Positions 1 to 7,295 are shown, counted from the first letter of the stretch. The stretch is 10,365 bases of DNA from Chitinophagaceae bacterium (GCA_003455235.1 DMRT01000020.1:1-10365), one strand, 5' to 3'. A program made the numbers and translations. The notes: a model not told the origin generated them from the letters alone.

Positions 1-180
1 TTCCGGGTGTACAACCGCTGGGGGCAGATGGTATATTCCGGTACCGGCAACGGGGCAGGCTGGGATGGCCGTTTTGGCGGAAGGCCGCAGGAAGCAGCCA
101 CCTATGTTTGGTATGCCGAGGGAGTTGATTACCTGAATAACAAGATAAAACAGAAGGGAACGGTGATATTGATAAGATAG
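1..180 (+). CDS. T9SS cargo protein, C-terminal end only (type B / CHU_C sorting domain)
   Basis: This is the last 59 codons of a gene whose start lies left of the window; frame 1 is open from the first base to a TAG at 178-180. The peptide begins FRVYNRWGQMVYSG, continues with GWDGRFGGRPQEAATYVW and ends KGTVILIR. That pattern (YNRWG, then GWDG, then a YVW strand, then a basic tail ending in IR) is the hallmark of the gliding-motility-associated C-terminal domain, the type B sorting signal that sends large adhesins and repeat proteins through the type IX secretion system. The same domain ends the 1107-residue protein at 2425-5748, with the same order of motifs. The passenger part is missing, so nothing can be said about the protein's own role. 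A hairpin terminator follows at 217. Confidence 0.9.
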   Translation, partial: FRVYNRWGQMVYSGTGNGAGWDGRFGGRPQEAATYVWYAEGVDYLNNKIKQKGTVILIR

Positions 181-216
181 CATTAAGAGCTTCCTAAGTT
201 TTAAACTAATACTACC

Positions 217-250
217 AATGCCGCCTTAACGGGCGGCATTATCATTTTGT
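217..250 (+). terminator. Intrinsic terminator after the first cargo gene
   Basis: A perfect 9-bp stem pairs AATGCCGCC (217-225) with GGCGGCATT (232-240) around a 6-base loop. It is followed by the T-rich ATCATTTTGT rather than a clean T run. It sits 36 bases after the upstream stop codon and before the next candidate promoter, which suits transcription termination. Confidence 0.7.
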
Positions 251-268
251 TATACCCGGTTTGTGGTA

Positions 269-299
269 TTGACTCCTTTTTTTATAAGGCCTATTTTAC
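269..299 (+). promoter_or_regulatory. Candidate Bacteroidota promoter for the 660-residue cargo gene
   Basis: TTG at 269-271 is followed after 20 bases by TATTTTAC at 292-299. In Bacteroidota the housekeeping sigma factor recognises TTG near -33 and TAnnTTTG near -7 with about this spacing. Here the -7 box matches in five of its six fixed positions' neighbourhood only loosely (TA and two T's kept, the final TG lost). Spacing and location, 36 bases before the ATG at 336, are the main support. This is a weak inference. Confidence 0.3.
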
Positions 300-335
300 A
301 ATACTTGTAATTCTCCAAATTAAACTCCCGTAATC

Positions 336-2318
336 ATGAAAAAGATCTTATTCCTTTCCGGCCTGCTTATTACAACAACGCTTTTTTCACAGGTTCCAAA
401 AGCATTGAGAGGAATTATTCCTTCTCAACCATTACGCCAGAACGATGTGATCACATTATTAAATTGTAATCCTGTCAGTCAAAGCGCCTGCAACTTTATA
501 AGTAATTCTTCATTCACTCCCGACGCACAATACGATCCGAATGTTGATTTTGTCAATCCCTTCAATTATGATTACGCAGGCAACAGCAGGATCCCTTCAT
601 GGAACATTGGCACCGGTACTCCCACGGTGGCAGATGGAATTAATTTTCCAAGTGCAGCATGGCCCGAATACCCGAATCCTCCCGTGGGTTCGCCCGGTTA
701 TTATTTTGGCGCAGCCGGACTGGCTGCATACCTCGGAATATATGCAAGTGAAAGCATCGTGCAGAAGATACCTCAGCTAACTGCGGGCCGTTCGTATACG
801 CTCAACTTCTACAAAATGTATATGAACTTCACCAGCCGGACAGGATCAAACTATCCTGTTGATCATTTCAGGATCGTATTAATGCATTGCAGCGACTACC
901 AGCAAACCTTCTGGACGAATGTGACTTTCCCTCACAATTACGAGGTTCCTCCTTTACCTGCCAATTCGCAGATCATTTATTGCGAAAGCACCGTTTTTAA
1001 TGGAAGCTGGGAGAGATCATTCATAAAATTCACGCCCAACCAGAATTATGATATGATATGGATCTACCCGGAAGAGGATCATGATAATCCGGCCAAAGAA
1101 ACAGGGATATTTGTTTCATTCCCGGAGCTGATCGATATTACTGGTTTTAACGCCGGCGGCTCGCCCAATCCAACACCGCCCAATTGTACCGTTACTATCG
1201 GACCAGCAACACCTAATTGCGGACCAAAAGATGCCGTATTCACCTGGCTTGGTCCCAATGGCCAGTCAATTACTGTTCCTTTGCCGTTGGTGAGCCAGCA
1301 GATACAGGTTGATGCAAGTGTTGCTGCCAATGCAGGAACCTGGACATTGGTCATGTCATTGCCCGGTACCGTCACAACCAATAATACCTGCAGCCAGAAT
1401 ATCACTTCCGTACAAGCTACGGTGAATGTTCCGTTCTGCGGTGCATGCACACCTCCTACCATTTCTGCAAACGGGCCATTGGACCAGTGCATCCAGTATG
1501 AAAGTCCGTTCCTCACTTTCACCACTAACCTCACATCGAATATTCAGTGGTACAATAATGGCAATCCCATTCCTTATGCCACCAACCAGTCTTATACTGA
1601 AAATAATAACCCCGGACCAAACTGGCCGACATCCACCGGAACCTACTACGTGAAGAACACACTTACCAATTGTATCTCGCAAATATTAAGTGTTACCAGG
1701 AGGAATTACTCCACACCGAATGTTTATCCCGGCAGCACCCAAACCACCCTTCATTATTGCAAGAACAACCTGGGTGTGCTTCACCAGGAGTACAGCATCA
1801 CCGATCCGAATACCATTTACCGCTGGCAGATCCTTGATCCATTCGGGAATGATGTAACCGGAACGAGTGTGATACTGGGTGCCAATAACAGTACCACCTA
1901 TCATACAACGATCTCTTTTCTGAACTATCCGTATACCACAGCCACGATCATTTGCGGGACCACTGATAACGGATGTACCAACACAGCCACACCCTACCAG
2001 GTAACGATCCACCCGGATCCATGCAATTACCTGGTGAGAACAGGCATAGAGAATGTTTCGGCTGCAAATAACGGGACCAACAGCAGCGGTGCACAATTAT
2101 ATCCCAACCCGGCAAACAGCCAGGTAACCATCAAGGCGGCTGAGCCGATCCTTGGTATCGAGATATCAGACCTGATGAGCCCCTTTATGAAACGGGTAAA
2201 CAGTAATGCTGCAAAGACCGTGGTGGTCAATGTATCTGACTTAAAACCCGGAGTTTATAATTGTAAAATAATAACTGCCCGGGGGGCTGAGAACCAGAAG
2301 ATGGTCATCCGCCGTTAA
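336..2318 (+). CDS. Secreted protein with T9SS type A sorting domain, Ig-like middle region
   Basis: This 660-residue protein is predicted to be exported by Sec and then released to the cell surface or medium by the type IX system. Residues 1-18 are a signal peptide (MKKILFLSGLLITTTLFS, cleavage before Gln19). Residues about 50-275 form an aromatic and Asn-rich module with the strand QKIPQLTAGRSYTLNFYKMY, reminiscent of jelly-roll, carbohydrate-binding-like folds, but I cannot name a family. Residues about 285-565 are Cys-, Pro- and Thr-rich, probably Ig-like, including a QWYNNGNPI segment. Residues about 584-660 are the type A sorting domain: LYPNPANSQVTI, then GIEISDL, then DLKPGVYNCKI, ending QKMVIRR. 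The start is fixed by the signal peptide; no clear Shine-Dalgarno site precedes it, as is usual in this phylum. It is flanked by terminators and is probably monocistronic. Ligand or enzymatic activity is unknown. Confidence 0.85.
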   Translation: MKKILFLSGLLITTTLFSQVPKALRGIIPSQPLRQNDVITLLNCNPVSQSACNFISNSSFTPDAQYDPNVDFVNPFNYDYAGNSRIPSWNIGTGTPTVADGINFPSAAWPEYPNPPVGSPGYYFGAAGLAAYLGIYASESIVQKIPQLTAGRSYTLNFYKMYMNFTSRTGSNYPVDHFRIVLMHCSDYQQTFWTNVTFPHNYEVPPLPANSQIIYCESTVFNGSWERSFIKFTPNQNYDMIWIYPEEDHDNPAKETGIFVSFPELIDITGFNAGGSPNPTPPNCTVTIGPATPNCGPKDAVFTWLGPNGQSITVPLPLVSQQIQVDASVAANAGTWTLVMSLPGTVTTNNTCSQNITSVQATVNVPFCGACTPPTISANGPLDQCIQYESPFLTFTTNLTSNIQWYNNGNPIPYATNQSYTENNNPGPNWPTSTGTYYVKNTLTNCISQILSVTRRNYSTPNVYPGSTQTTLHYCKNNLGVLHQEYSITDPNTIYRWQILDPFGNDVTGTSVILGANNSTTYHTTISFLNYPYTTATIICGTTDNGCTNTATPYQVTIHPDPCNYLVRTGIENVSAANNGTNSSGAQLYPNPANSQVTIKAAEPILGIEISDLMSPFMKRVNSNAAKTVVVNVSDLKPGVYNCKIITARGAENQKMVIRR

Positions 2319-2355
2319 CAGACCTGGCCTGGTCATTCTTGTCAACAAGTTTAGC

Positions 2356-2385
2356 CCGCCGGCATTGAAATGCCGGCGGTTTTTA
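2356..2385 (+). terminator. Strong intrinsic terminator after the type A cargo gene
   Basis: CCGCCGGCATT (2356-2366) pairs perfectly with AATGCCGGCGG (2369-2379), leaving in practice a 10-bp stem with a TGAA tetraloop, followed by five T's. It starts 38 bases after the stop codon at 2318. An in-frame ATG at 2365 falls inside this hairpin and is not the start of the next gene. Confidence 0.88.
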
Positions 2386-2394
2386 TTAGCTTTA
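2365..2394 (+). promoter_or_regulatory. Candidate promoter for the 1107-residue surface protein, overlapping the terminator
   Basis: TTG at 2365-2367, in the loop of the terminator hairpin, is followed after 19 bases by TAGCTTTA (2387-2394), one base off TAnnTTTG. Transcription would start near 2401, some 24 bases before the ATG at 2425. The spacing is right for a Bacteroidota promoter, but the elements are short and could be chance. Confidence 0.3.
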
Positions 2395-2424
2395 TCCCAT
2401 CCGGTTCCACACATCTGCTGGTAT

Positions 2425-5400
2425 ATGAAAAAGATCCTTTTTTCCTGCCTGTTCTTCCTGATTGTTTCAGATGCTTTTGCAACGCATATCATCGGCGGAG
2501 AGATGAGGTATGAATACATCGGGCCGGGCGTTGCCCCCAATTCAAAACAATATAGGATACGTTTGTTGATGATGAAGGGTGATAGTCCAACTGGAGCGGC
2601 TTTGGCAACACAATACATCATTGGTATTTTCAACAATGATAATGGTGCAAAAGTTTTAGGACCAGTCCCGCCTTTTAACAATTGGGCAGCAGTAGAAGAT
2701 TTTGTAGGCACACTGGCTGTTCCGATCATCATTTCCCCATGTATACAACCTACCCCAGTTTTGCCTTACGTGTACAAAACGTACTCCTTTGTGGTTGAAC
2801 TTCCGAATAATGCTGCTGGCTATACTTTAGCAAATCAGACATACAGCAGGCAAAATTCAAATAATGTAAATGCCAACCAGGGTGCTACGTATTCATGTGT
2901 AATTCCCGGGCTGAACACCTTACCTCTGCCTCAAACCGATAATTCACCGGCATACAAGCTACCCATTTCAGCAATTTGTGAAAACTCACCCTTCACACTC
3001 GATTTCAGTGCCACCGATTCGGATGGAGATTCACTAGTTTACAGTTTTTGTGATGCATACAATGGTGGACTTGCAGATAATGCTAATTATGATAACCCTG
3101 TTGGCCCGCCATACGGCATTGTTAACTATACTCCTCCATATACAGGTTCATTTCCTATGGGAAACCAAGTTACCATTAACCCTGCAACCGGAATAATATC
3201 GGGTATTGCTCCACCTGCAGGTAAATATGTTCTTTGTGTTTGTGCTGCAGAATACCGAAATGGGGTTTTAATTACCATACATAGAAAAGACCTAATCGTT
3301 GCCGTAGATGCCTGTGTTCCCCTTACCGCCAACCCAAACTTCACACCCATTACCTGTGATGGATTTACGGTGAACTTTCAGGATAACAGCGCCGGTAACC
3401 CCGATCAGTGGTTCTGGGATTTTGGCGATCCGGCCAGTGGTCCAAACAATACATCACCTCTTCAAAACCCTGTACATACTTTTTCGGATACCGGCATCTT
3501 CTATGTGAAGCTGAAGGTTTCCATACTTGGTCAATGTGTTGATTCCATCATAAGGCCCGTACGTGTCTACCCCGGCTTCCTGCCTGGCTTTCTTACCACG
3601 CCGCTTTGCGTGAACACACCCATCCAGTTCACCGATACCACCTATACACGATATGGAACGGTGAACTCCTGGCGATGGGATTTTGGCGTTCCGCCCCCGG
3701 TGAATGATGATACCAGCCACCTGCAGAACCCGGTGTATACATACAGTTCCCCGGGAACCTATGTGGTGGAACTGCGGGTAACCAACAGCATGGGCTGTGA
3801 TAAAACCTATACCAAAGACATTACCATTGCTGATAACCCGGCGCTTTCCGTTTTTCCGAAAGATTCTGTTTACTGCGGACTGGATACCTTACAACTGAAC
3901 GGCGTGGGTACCGGAACATTTGCATGGACGCCACCCATCAACATCATCAATGCCAATACGGCCACGCCAAGGGTGTTTCCAACCGGGCCCACCTGGTACT
4001 ATACCACACTTACCGATGTCAACGGATGTAAAAGCAGGGATTCGTTGCGGGTGATTCCCAAATTCGATCTGACCAATGCCATAGCCGGTCCCATCAATAT
4101 CTGTGAAGAGGATACCATTGTATTGAGGGGCACCAGTAATTACAGCAATGTTACCTGGCAATGGACGCCTGCTGTGTCTGTTGAATCACCACTGAATGAC
4201 ACCACGAGGGCATATCCAACAGCTACCACCACTTATACACTGCAAACACGCTGGGGCAATCACTGCATTGCCAGCAAAACACATACGGTTACGGTAACAA
4301 AGCTGGCCACGCCCAATGCCGGCCCGGATGCATTTGTTTGCAGCAGCGGCGGGCCAAATGCTGTTCAGCTCAATGCCACCGGTGGCAATACCTATTCATG
4401 GACACCCACCACCGGCTTAAGCAATCCAAATATTCCCAATCCCGTTGCTTCACCCGTTGTAACCACCAGTTACATAGTATCTGTAGGGGTAACAGGTTGT
4501 CCAAAATTAAGAACCGATACGGTGGTAGTAAATGTGGGTGCCGGCCCGGCGCTTGCCGTGATGAACGATACCCTCATCTGCACCATCGATACCTTACAGC
4601 TCACCAGTACCGGAACCGGAAACTTTTTGTGGAGCCCGAACTATATGATGAGCAGCACCACGGTGGCCAGTCCGCTGGTAAGCCCCGATGTACCTACCTG
4701 GTACTATGTTACCCTCACGGATGTGATCGGTTGTAAAACGAGGGATTCTGTTTTTGTAGATGTGAAACCGGGTGTATCGCTCAATGCCGGACCGGATACC
4801 ACCATCTGCCAAACCGATGGATTCTACCTCAATACGGTAAGTGATGGATTGTATTATCAATGGACGCCTTCCACTTACCTGGACCAGGCCAATGTGAAGC
4901 ATCCTTTTGCCACACCGCTCAGCACCACCACTTATCATGTTCGTGCCAGCATCGGTAAATGCTTCAGTGATGATGACATCACTATTAAAGTGGTTCCATA
5001 CCCGGCGGCAAATGCCGGTCCGGATAATTATATCTGCAGCGGTTTATCAGCGCAGCTCAATGCCAGCGGTGGCAGCAGTTATGTATGGAGCCCCACCACG
5101 TTCCTCAACAACCGGTTCATACCAAATCCTGTTTCTGTTCGGCCAACTGCCAGCATTCAATACATCGTTACGGTAAGAGATACACTCGGCTGTCCCAAAC
5201 CGGTGAAAGATACGGTATGGGTAAAAGTATATCCACCGGTAGTGGCGGATGCCGGTCCGCCGGATACTTCCGTAGTGCTTGGCCAGCAGTTATTCCTTCG
5301 TGCCACCGGTGGCGCCACCTATACCTGGACACCGCCCACCTGGCTCAACAATTCCGCTATACCCAACCCCGTTTCCACGCCACAGGATAATATCCGGTAC

Positions 5401-5748
5401 ATCGTTACTGCCACCACGGCTGAAGGATGTATAGGCATCGACAGCATTTTTGTTCATGTATTTAAAGTAACCGAAGACATTTATGTACCCAATGCCTTTA
5501 CCCCCAACAACGATGGCAACAACGATGTGCTGCGGCCCATCCTCCTTGGCATGAAAGAGCTGAACTACTTCCGGGTGTACAACCGCTGGGGCGTATTGAT
5601 GTTCTCCACTACTGAAAAAGGTAAAGGATGGGATGGGCGATACAACGGTAAAGCGCAGGATCCCGCCGCCTTTGTGTGGGTATGCGAAGCTGTTTCCTAT
5701 AAAGGCGTGATCAAAAAGAAAAAAGGTTCGGCGATACTGGTGCGGTAA
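2425..5748 (+). CDS. Large surface protein: HIIGGE module, two PKD domains, seven Ig-like repeats, T9SS type B sorting domain
   Basis: This 1107-residue protein is a probable T9SS-exported cell-surface adhesin or gliding-associated protein. Residues 1-19 are a signal peptide (MKKILFSCLFFLIVSDAFA), after which THIIGGEMRYEY opens a module of about 290 residues that is common at the N-terminus of large Bacteroidota surface proteins; it includes DFSATDSDGDSLVYSF. Two PKD domains follow, with WDFGD at 331-335 and WDFGV at 418-422, each leading to LQNPVHTF or LQNPVYTY. Seven Ig-like repeats fill residues 473-1014. The type B sorting domain covers about 1021-1107: VPNAFTPNNDGNNDVL, FRVYNRWG, GWDGRYNG, then a Lys-rich tail ending ILVR. 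The start at 2425 is chosen because an in-frame ATG 20 codons upstream lies in a terminator and would bury the signal peptide. The N-terminal module is AT-richer than the rest. No enzymatic motif is seen; the ligand is unknown. Confidence 0.9.
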   Translation: MKKILFSCLFFLIVSDAFATHIIGGEMRYEYIGPGVAPNSKQYRIRLLMMKGDSPTGAALATQYIIGIFNNDNGAKVLGPVPPFNNWAAVEDFVGTLAVPIIISPCIQPTPVLPYVYKTYSFVVELPNNAAGYTLANQTYSRQNSNNVNANQGATYSCVIPGLNTLPLPQTDNSPAYKLPISAICENSPFTLDFSATDSDGDSLVYSFCDAYNGGLADNANYDNPVGPPYGIVNYTPPYTGSFPMGNQVTINPATGIISGIAPPAGKYVLCVCAAEYRNGVLITIHRKDLIVAVDACVPLTANPNFTPITCDGFTVNFQDNSAGNPDQWFWDFGDPASGPNNTSPLQNPVHTFSDTGIFYVKLKVSILGQCVDSIIRPVRVYPGFLPGFLTTPLCVNTPIQFTDTTYTRYGTVNSWRWDFGVPPPVNDDTSHLQNPVYTYSSPGTYVVELRVTNSMGCDKTYTKDITIADNPALSVFPKDSVYCGLDTLQLNGVGTGTFAWTPPINIINANTATPRVFPTGPTWYYTTLTDVNGCKSRDSLRVIPKFDLTNAIAGPINICEEDTIVLRGTSNYSNVTWQWTPAVSVESPLNDTTRAYPTATTTYTLQTRWGNHCIASKTHTVTVTKLATPNAGPDAFVCSSGGPNAVQLNATGGNTYSWTPTTGLSNPNIPNPVASPVVTTSYIVSVGVTGCPKLRTDTVVVNVGAGPALAVMNDTLICTIDTLQLTSTGTGNFLWSPNYMMSSTTVASPLVSPDVPTWYYVTLTDVIGCKTRDSVFVDVKPGVSLNAGPDTTICQTDGFYLNTVSDGLYYQWTPSTYLDQANVKHPFATPLSTTTYHVRASIGKCFSDDDITIKVVPYPAANAGPDNYICSGLSAQLNASGGSSYVWSPTTFLNNRFIPNPVSVRPTASIQYIVTVRDTLGCPKPVKDTVWVKVYPPVVADAGPPDTSVVLGQQLFLRATGGATYTWTPPTWLNNSAIPNPVSTPQDNIRYIVTATTAEGCIGIDSIFVHVFKVTEDIYVPNAFTPNNDGNNDVLRPILLGMKELNYFRVYNRWGVLMFSTTEKGKGWDGRYNGKAQDPAAFVWVCEAVSYKGVIKKKKGSAILVR
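3841..5466 (+). repeat. Seven tandem Ig-like repeats, with a duplicated three-repeat super-unit
   Basis: Within the surface protein, units of about 75-80 residues recur, starting near 3841, 4066, 4306, 4549, 4771, 5001 and 5239. Each carries most of: NAGPD, a Cys, a Leu-x-Leu/Ala strand, a W[TS]P turn, NP or SP, a [TS]TYxVxV-like strand, and a GC. Units 1 and 4 share DTLQL, TGTG, TWYY-TLTDV and GCK-RDS. Units 3 and 6 share NAGPD, LNA-GG, P-NPV, YIV-V, GCPK and DTV. Units 2 and 5 match less clearly. So units 1-3 (3841-4548) look like an ancient copy of units 4-6 (4549-5238), followed by a lone unit 7, which lacks the first Cys. The copies differ widely at the DNA level and so are old. They are probably stalk-forming domains. 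Confidence 0.8.
5569..5591 (+). repeat. 23-bp sequence identical to bases 1-23 of the window
   Basis: The bases encoding FRVYNRWG in the type B sorting domain of the 1107-residue protein are identical to the first 23 bases of the window, which encode the same motif in the neighbouring cargo gene. The match breaks at the next base. It reflects conserved sorting domains and probably explains why the sequence begins where it does. Confidence 0.9.
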
Positions 5749-5772
5749 TACAAAAGACATCAGAATTATTAC

Positions 5773-5810
5773 AGACATTGGAAGTTTTAAAAACTTCCAA
5801 TGTCTTTTTT
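5773..5810 (+). terminator. Strong intrinsic terminator after the surface protein gene
   Basis: AGACATTGGAAGTTTT (5773-5788) and AAAACTTCCAATGTCT (5790-5805) form a perfect 16-base inverted repeat, effectively a 14-bp stem with a small A/T loop, running into a T tract through 5810. It begins 24 bases after the stop codon at 5748. Confidence 0.92.
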
Positions 5811-5834
5811 ACACTGCATCTGTTTCCCATCCGT

Positions 5835-5842
5835 TATTTTTG
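5835..5842 (+). promoter_or_regulatory. Candidate -7 element (TATTTTTG) for the dehydrogenase gene
   Basis: TATTTTTG matches the Bacteroidota -7 consensus TAnnTTTG exactly and lies only 5 bases before the ATG at 5848. A start about 7 bases downstream of the element would fall at or next to the ATG and give a leaderless or nearly leaderless transcript. No good TTG is found about 20 bases upstream; CTG at 5814-5816 is the nearest. It is supported by the motif match only. Confidence 0.4.
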
Positions 5843-5847
5843 CAGCT

Positions 5848-6609
5848 ATGAATAAGATCGTTCTCATCACCGGCGCCACATCAGGTATCGGGAAAGCCTG
5901 CGCCGAAAAATTCGCCGCCAACAATCATGATCTCATCATCACCGGCCGGCGCAACGACCGCCTGCAGGAACTGCGTTTGACACTGGAAAAAGAATTCAAC
6001 GTTCGTGTACTGGATTTGTGTTTTGATGTACAGGATAAATCCGCGGTTGAATCGGCATTGAACCACCTGCCGGAAGAATGGCAAGCGATCGATATCCTCA
6101 TCAACAATGCCGGGCTTGCCCTGGGCAGGGATAGTTTTGAAGAAGCGGATATGAACGACTGGGAAACCATGCTTAATACCAATGTGCATGGCCTGCTGTA
6201 CGTAAGCAGGGCCGTGCTGCCGTATATGCTGAAGAGGAAAAAAGGCCATATCATCAACATGGGTTCGGTGGCCGGAAAGGAAGTATATGAAAAAGGTAAT
6301 GTGTACTGCGCCAGCAAGTTTGCCGTGGATGCCCTCACCAGGGCCATGCGGGTTGACCTGCTTAAAAACAACATCAAAGTAACCGGTATACACCCCGGGG
6401 CGGTGGAAACCGAATTTTCCCTGGTCCGCTTTAAAGGCGATGAAAAAACAGCCGCCTCCGCCTATACCGGTCTTATCCCCCTAACCGGCCAGGATATTGC
6501 CGATACGGTTTATTACTGTGCCAGTCTGCCCGCCCACGTTTGTATCAACGACCTGGTGATTACCTGCACCCAGCAGGCCGGAACCTATTATTTCCATAGA
6601 AATCAGTAG
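5848..6609 (+). CDS. ydfG: Short-chain dehydrogenase/reductase, YdfG-like (NADP-dependent 3-hydroxy acid or L-allo-threonine dehydrogenase)
   Basis: This 253-residue cytoplasmic oxidoreductase has the classical SDR layout: TGATSGIG cofactor loop at 8-15, GRR at 33-35 (arginines that favour NADP(H)), NNAG at 86-89, and a catalytic set of Asn112, Ser140, Tyr153 and Lys157 (YCASK). Segments that go beyond the general family match Escherichia coli YdfG closely as I remember it: IDILINNAGLALG, DWETMLNTN, RAVLPYM, GHIINMGS, EFSLVRFKGD and LPAHV-IN. YdfG oxidises the beta-hydroxyl of serine, allo-threonine and 3-hydroxy acids with NADP+ and also reduces malonic semialdehyde. The real substrate here is unproven, since close SDR paralogues differ in specificity. 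The start at 5848 matches the family start; an in-frame ATG 16 codons earlier abuts the upstream terminator and is unlikely. It has its own terminator and no partner gene. Confidence 0.9.
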   Translation: MNKIVLITGATSGIGKACAEKFAANNHDLIITGRRNDRLQELRLTLEKEFNVRVLDLCFDVQDKSAVESALNHLPEEWQAIDILINNAGLALGRDSFEEADMNDWETMLNTNVHGLLYVSRAVLPYMLKRKKGHIINMGSVAGKEVYEKGNVYCASKFAVDALTRAMRVDLLKNNIKVTGIHPGAVETEFSLVRFKGDEKTAASAYTGLIPLTGQDIADTVYYCASLPAHVCINDLVITCTQQAGTYYFHRNQ

Positions 6610-6664
6610 TTTATTCTTCATTTAGGGGCAATAGTCGGGGTGCTGTATCCGTTATAACCCCTAG

Positions 6665-6689
6665 AAAACCCGGCATTTGCCCGGTTTTT
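6665..6689 (+). terminator. Probable intrinsic terminator after the dehydrogenase gene
   Basis: AAAACC (6665-6670) pairs with GGTTTT (6683-6688). After a C/C mismatch, GGC pairs with GCC around an ATTT loop, and the right arm runs into five T's. The stem is interrupted, so this is weaker than the other terminators in the window. It lies 55 bases after the stop codon. Confidence 0.6.
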
Positions 6690-6690
6690 A

Positions 6691-6722
6691 CTTGCACGAA
6701 CCGGTAAAAAACCGTAGAATTG
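6691..6722 (+). promoter_or_regulatory. Candidate Bacteroidota promoter for the small exported protein
   Basis: TTG at 6692-6694 is followed after 20 bases by TAGAATTG (6715-6722), one base off TAnnTTTG. Transcription would begin near 6729 and leave an A-rich leader of about 27 bases before the ATG at 6756. The spacer holds a small CGGT/ACCG dyad (6702-6714) of unknown meaning. It is directly downstream of a terminator, where a new promoter is expected. Confidence 0.5.
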
Positions 6723-6755
6723 TAGTGTTATCCGAAACCTAAGAAAAAAGCAAAA

Positions 6756-7232
6756 ATGAAAAGCCGTATCATCTTACTATGCATGCTTGGGTTGACCCTT
6801 CTCGGTCAGCATTCCTCCGCACAAAATAATGTCATCCGTCAAAGCCCCTGCTCAACCCCTTCCATCCTGCAGCAGGCCGACAGCATCAAAAAATATTTAG
6901 CCAAACAGGGCTTTGAAGTGGTGAAAGAAGCATCCATGCAGATGGAAAGCGAATACGAAATGCCGGTGATCGTTCCACTTACACAGGGAAGCTGGTACCA
7001 GTTCGTGTTCATCGGCGACATGAGCTCCAAACTGTACGAAGTGCGCATGTTCGACTGGAATGAGAAACAGGTGGTGTACCAGAAAAAGTACTGGGGCGAT
7101 GTGGACGGCAATGTGATCAGCTACTCATATATCCCGCAGTTCTCCGAATACCACATGATTAAGCCGGTACAGGTAAATAAAAAGAAGAAAGACCTGTGCG
7201 GTTATGTGATGCTGCTTAAAAAGACTGAATAA
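6756..7232 (+). CDS. Small exported protein of unknown function
   Basis: This 158-residue protein has a clear Sec signal peptide at residues 1-22 (MKSRIILLCMLGLTLLGQHSSA, cleavage before Gln23). Cys9 is inside the hydrophobic core and not in a lipobox, so it is not an evident lipoprotein. The mature part is about 136 residues: an N-terminal helical stretch (ILQQADSIKKYLAKQGF), then a probably beta-rich region with Tyr/Trp-rich strands (SWYQFVFIGD, LYEVRMFDWNEKQVVYQKKYWG), then a basic KKKK patch and the end LCGYVMLLKK. Mature Cys32 and Cys148 could form a disulfide. There is no T9SS sorting domain, so it should stay in the periplasm. It resembles uncharacterised proteins of Chitinophagaceae in my memory, but I cannot attach a function. 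It stands alone with its own promoter and terminator and converges with sprA. Confidence 0.8.
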   Translation: MKSRIILLCMLGLTLLGQHSSAQNNVIRQSPCSTPSILQQADSIKKYLAKQGFEVVKEASMQMESEYEMPVIVPLTQGSWYQFVFIGDMSSKLYEVRMFDWNEKQVVYQKKYWGDVDGNVISYSYIPQFSEYHMIKPVQVNKKKKDLCGYVMLLKKTE

Positions 7233-7262
7233 TTTAAATAGTAATACCCTGCCGGTGTTTGA

Positions 7263-7290
7263 AAAGGTTCCTGTTGTCAGGGACTTTTTT
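7263..7290 (+). terminator. Intrinsic terminator for the small exported protein gene
   Basis: AAAGGTTCCTG (7263-7273) pairs with CAGGGACTTT and one more T (7278-7288) with two G-U pairs around a TTGT loop, ending in a T run through 7290. It is 31 bases after the stop codon. Confidence 0.8.
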
Positions 7291-7295
7291 ATTAT

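Noticed and set aside
2365..2424. In-frame upstream ATG that would extend the large surface protein by 20 residues
   Set aside because: The ATG lies inside the terminator hairpin at 2356-2385, and the extension would put a non-hydrophobic stretch before a good signal peptide starting at 2425.
3841..5466. CRISPR-like regular repetition
   Set aside because: The repetition is at protein level with about 230-bp periods and divergent DNA; there are no short identical repeats with unique spacers.
5800..5847. Upstream ATG extending the dehydrogenase by 16 residues
   Set aside because: It overlaps the terminator of the previous gene, and YdfG-family proteins start just before the cofactor loop, which matches the ATG at 5848.
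5848..7232. Operon of the dehydrogenase and the small exported protein
   Set aside because: A terminator-like hairpin and a separate candidate promoter lie in the 146-bp gap, so joint transcription is unlikely.
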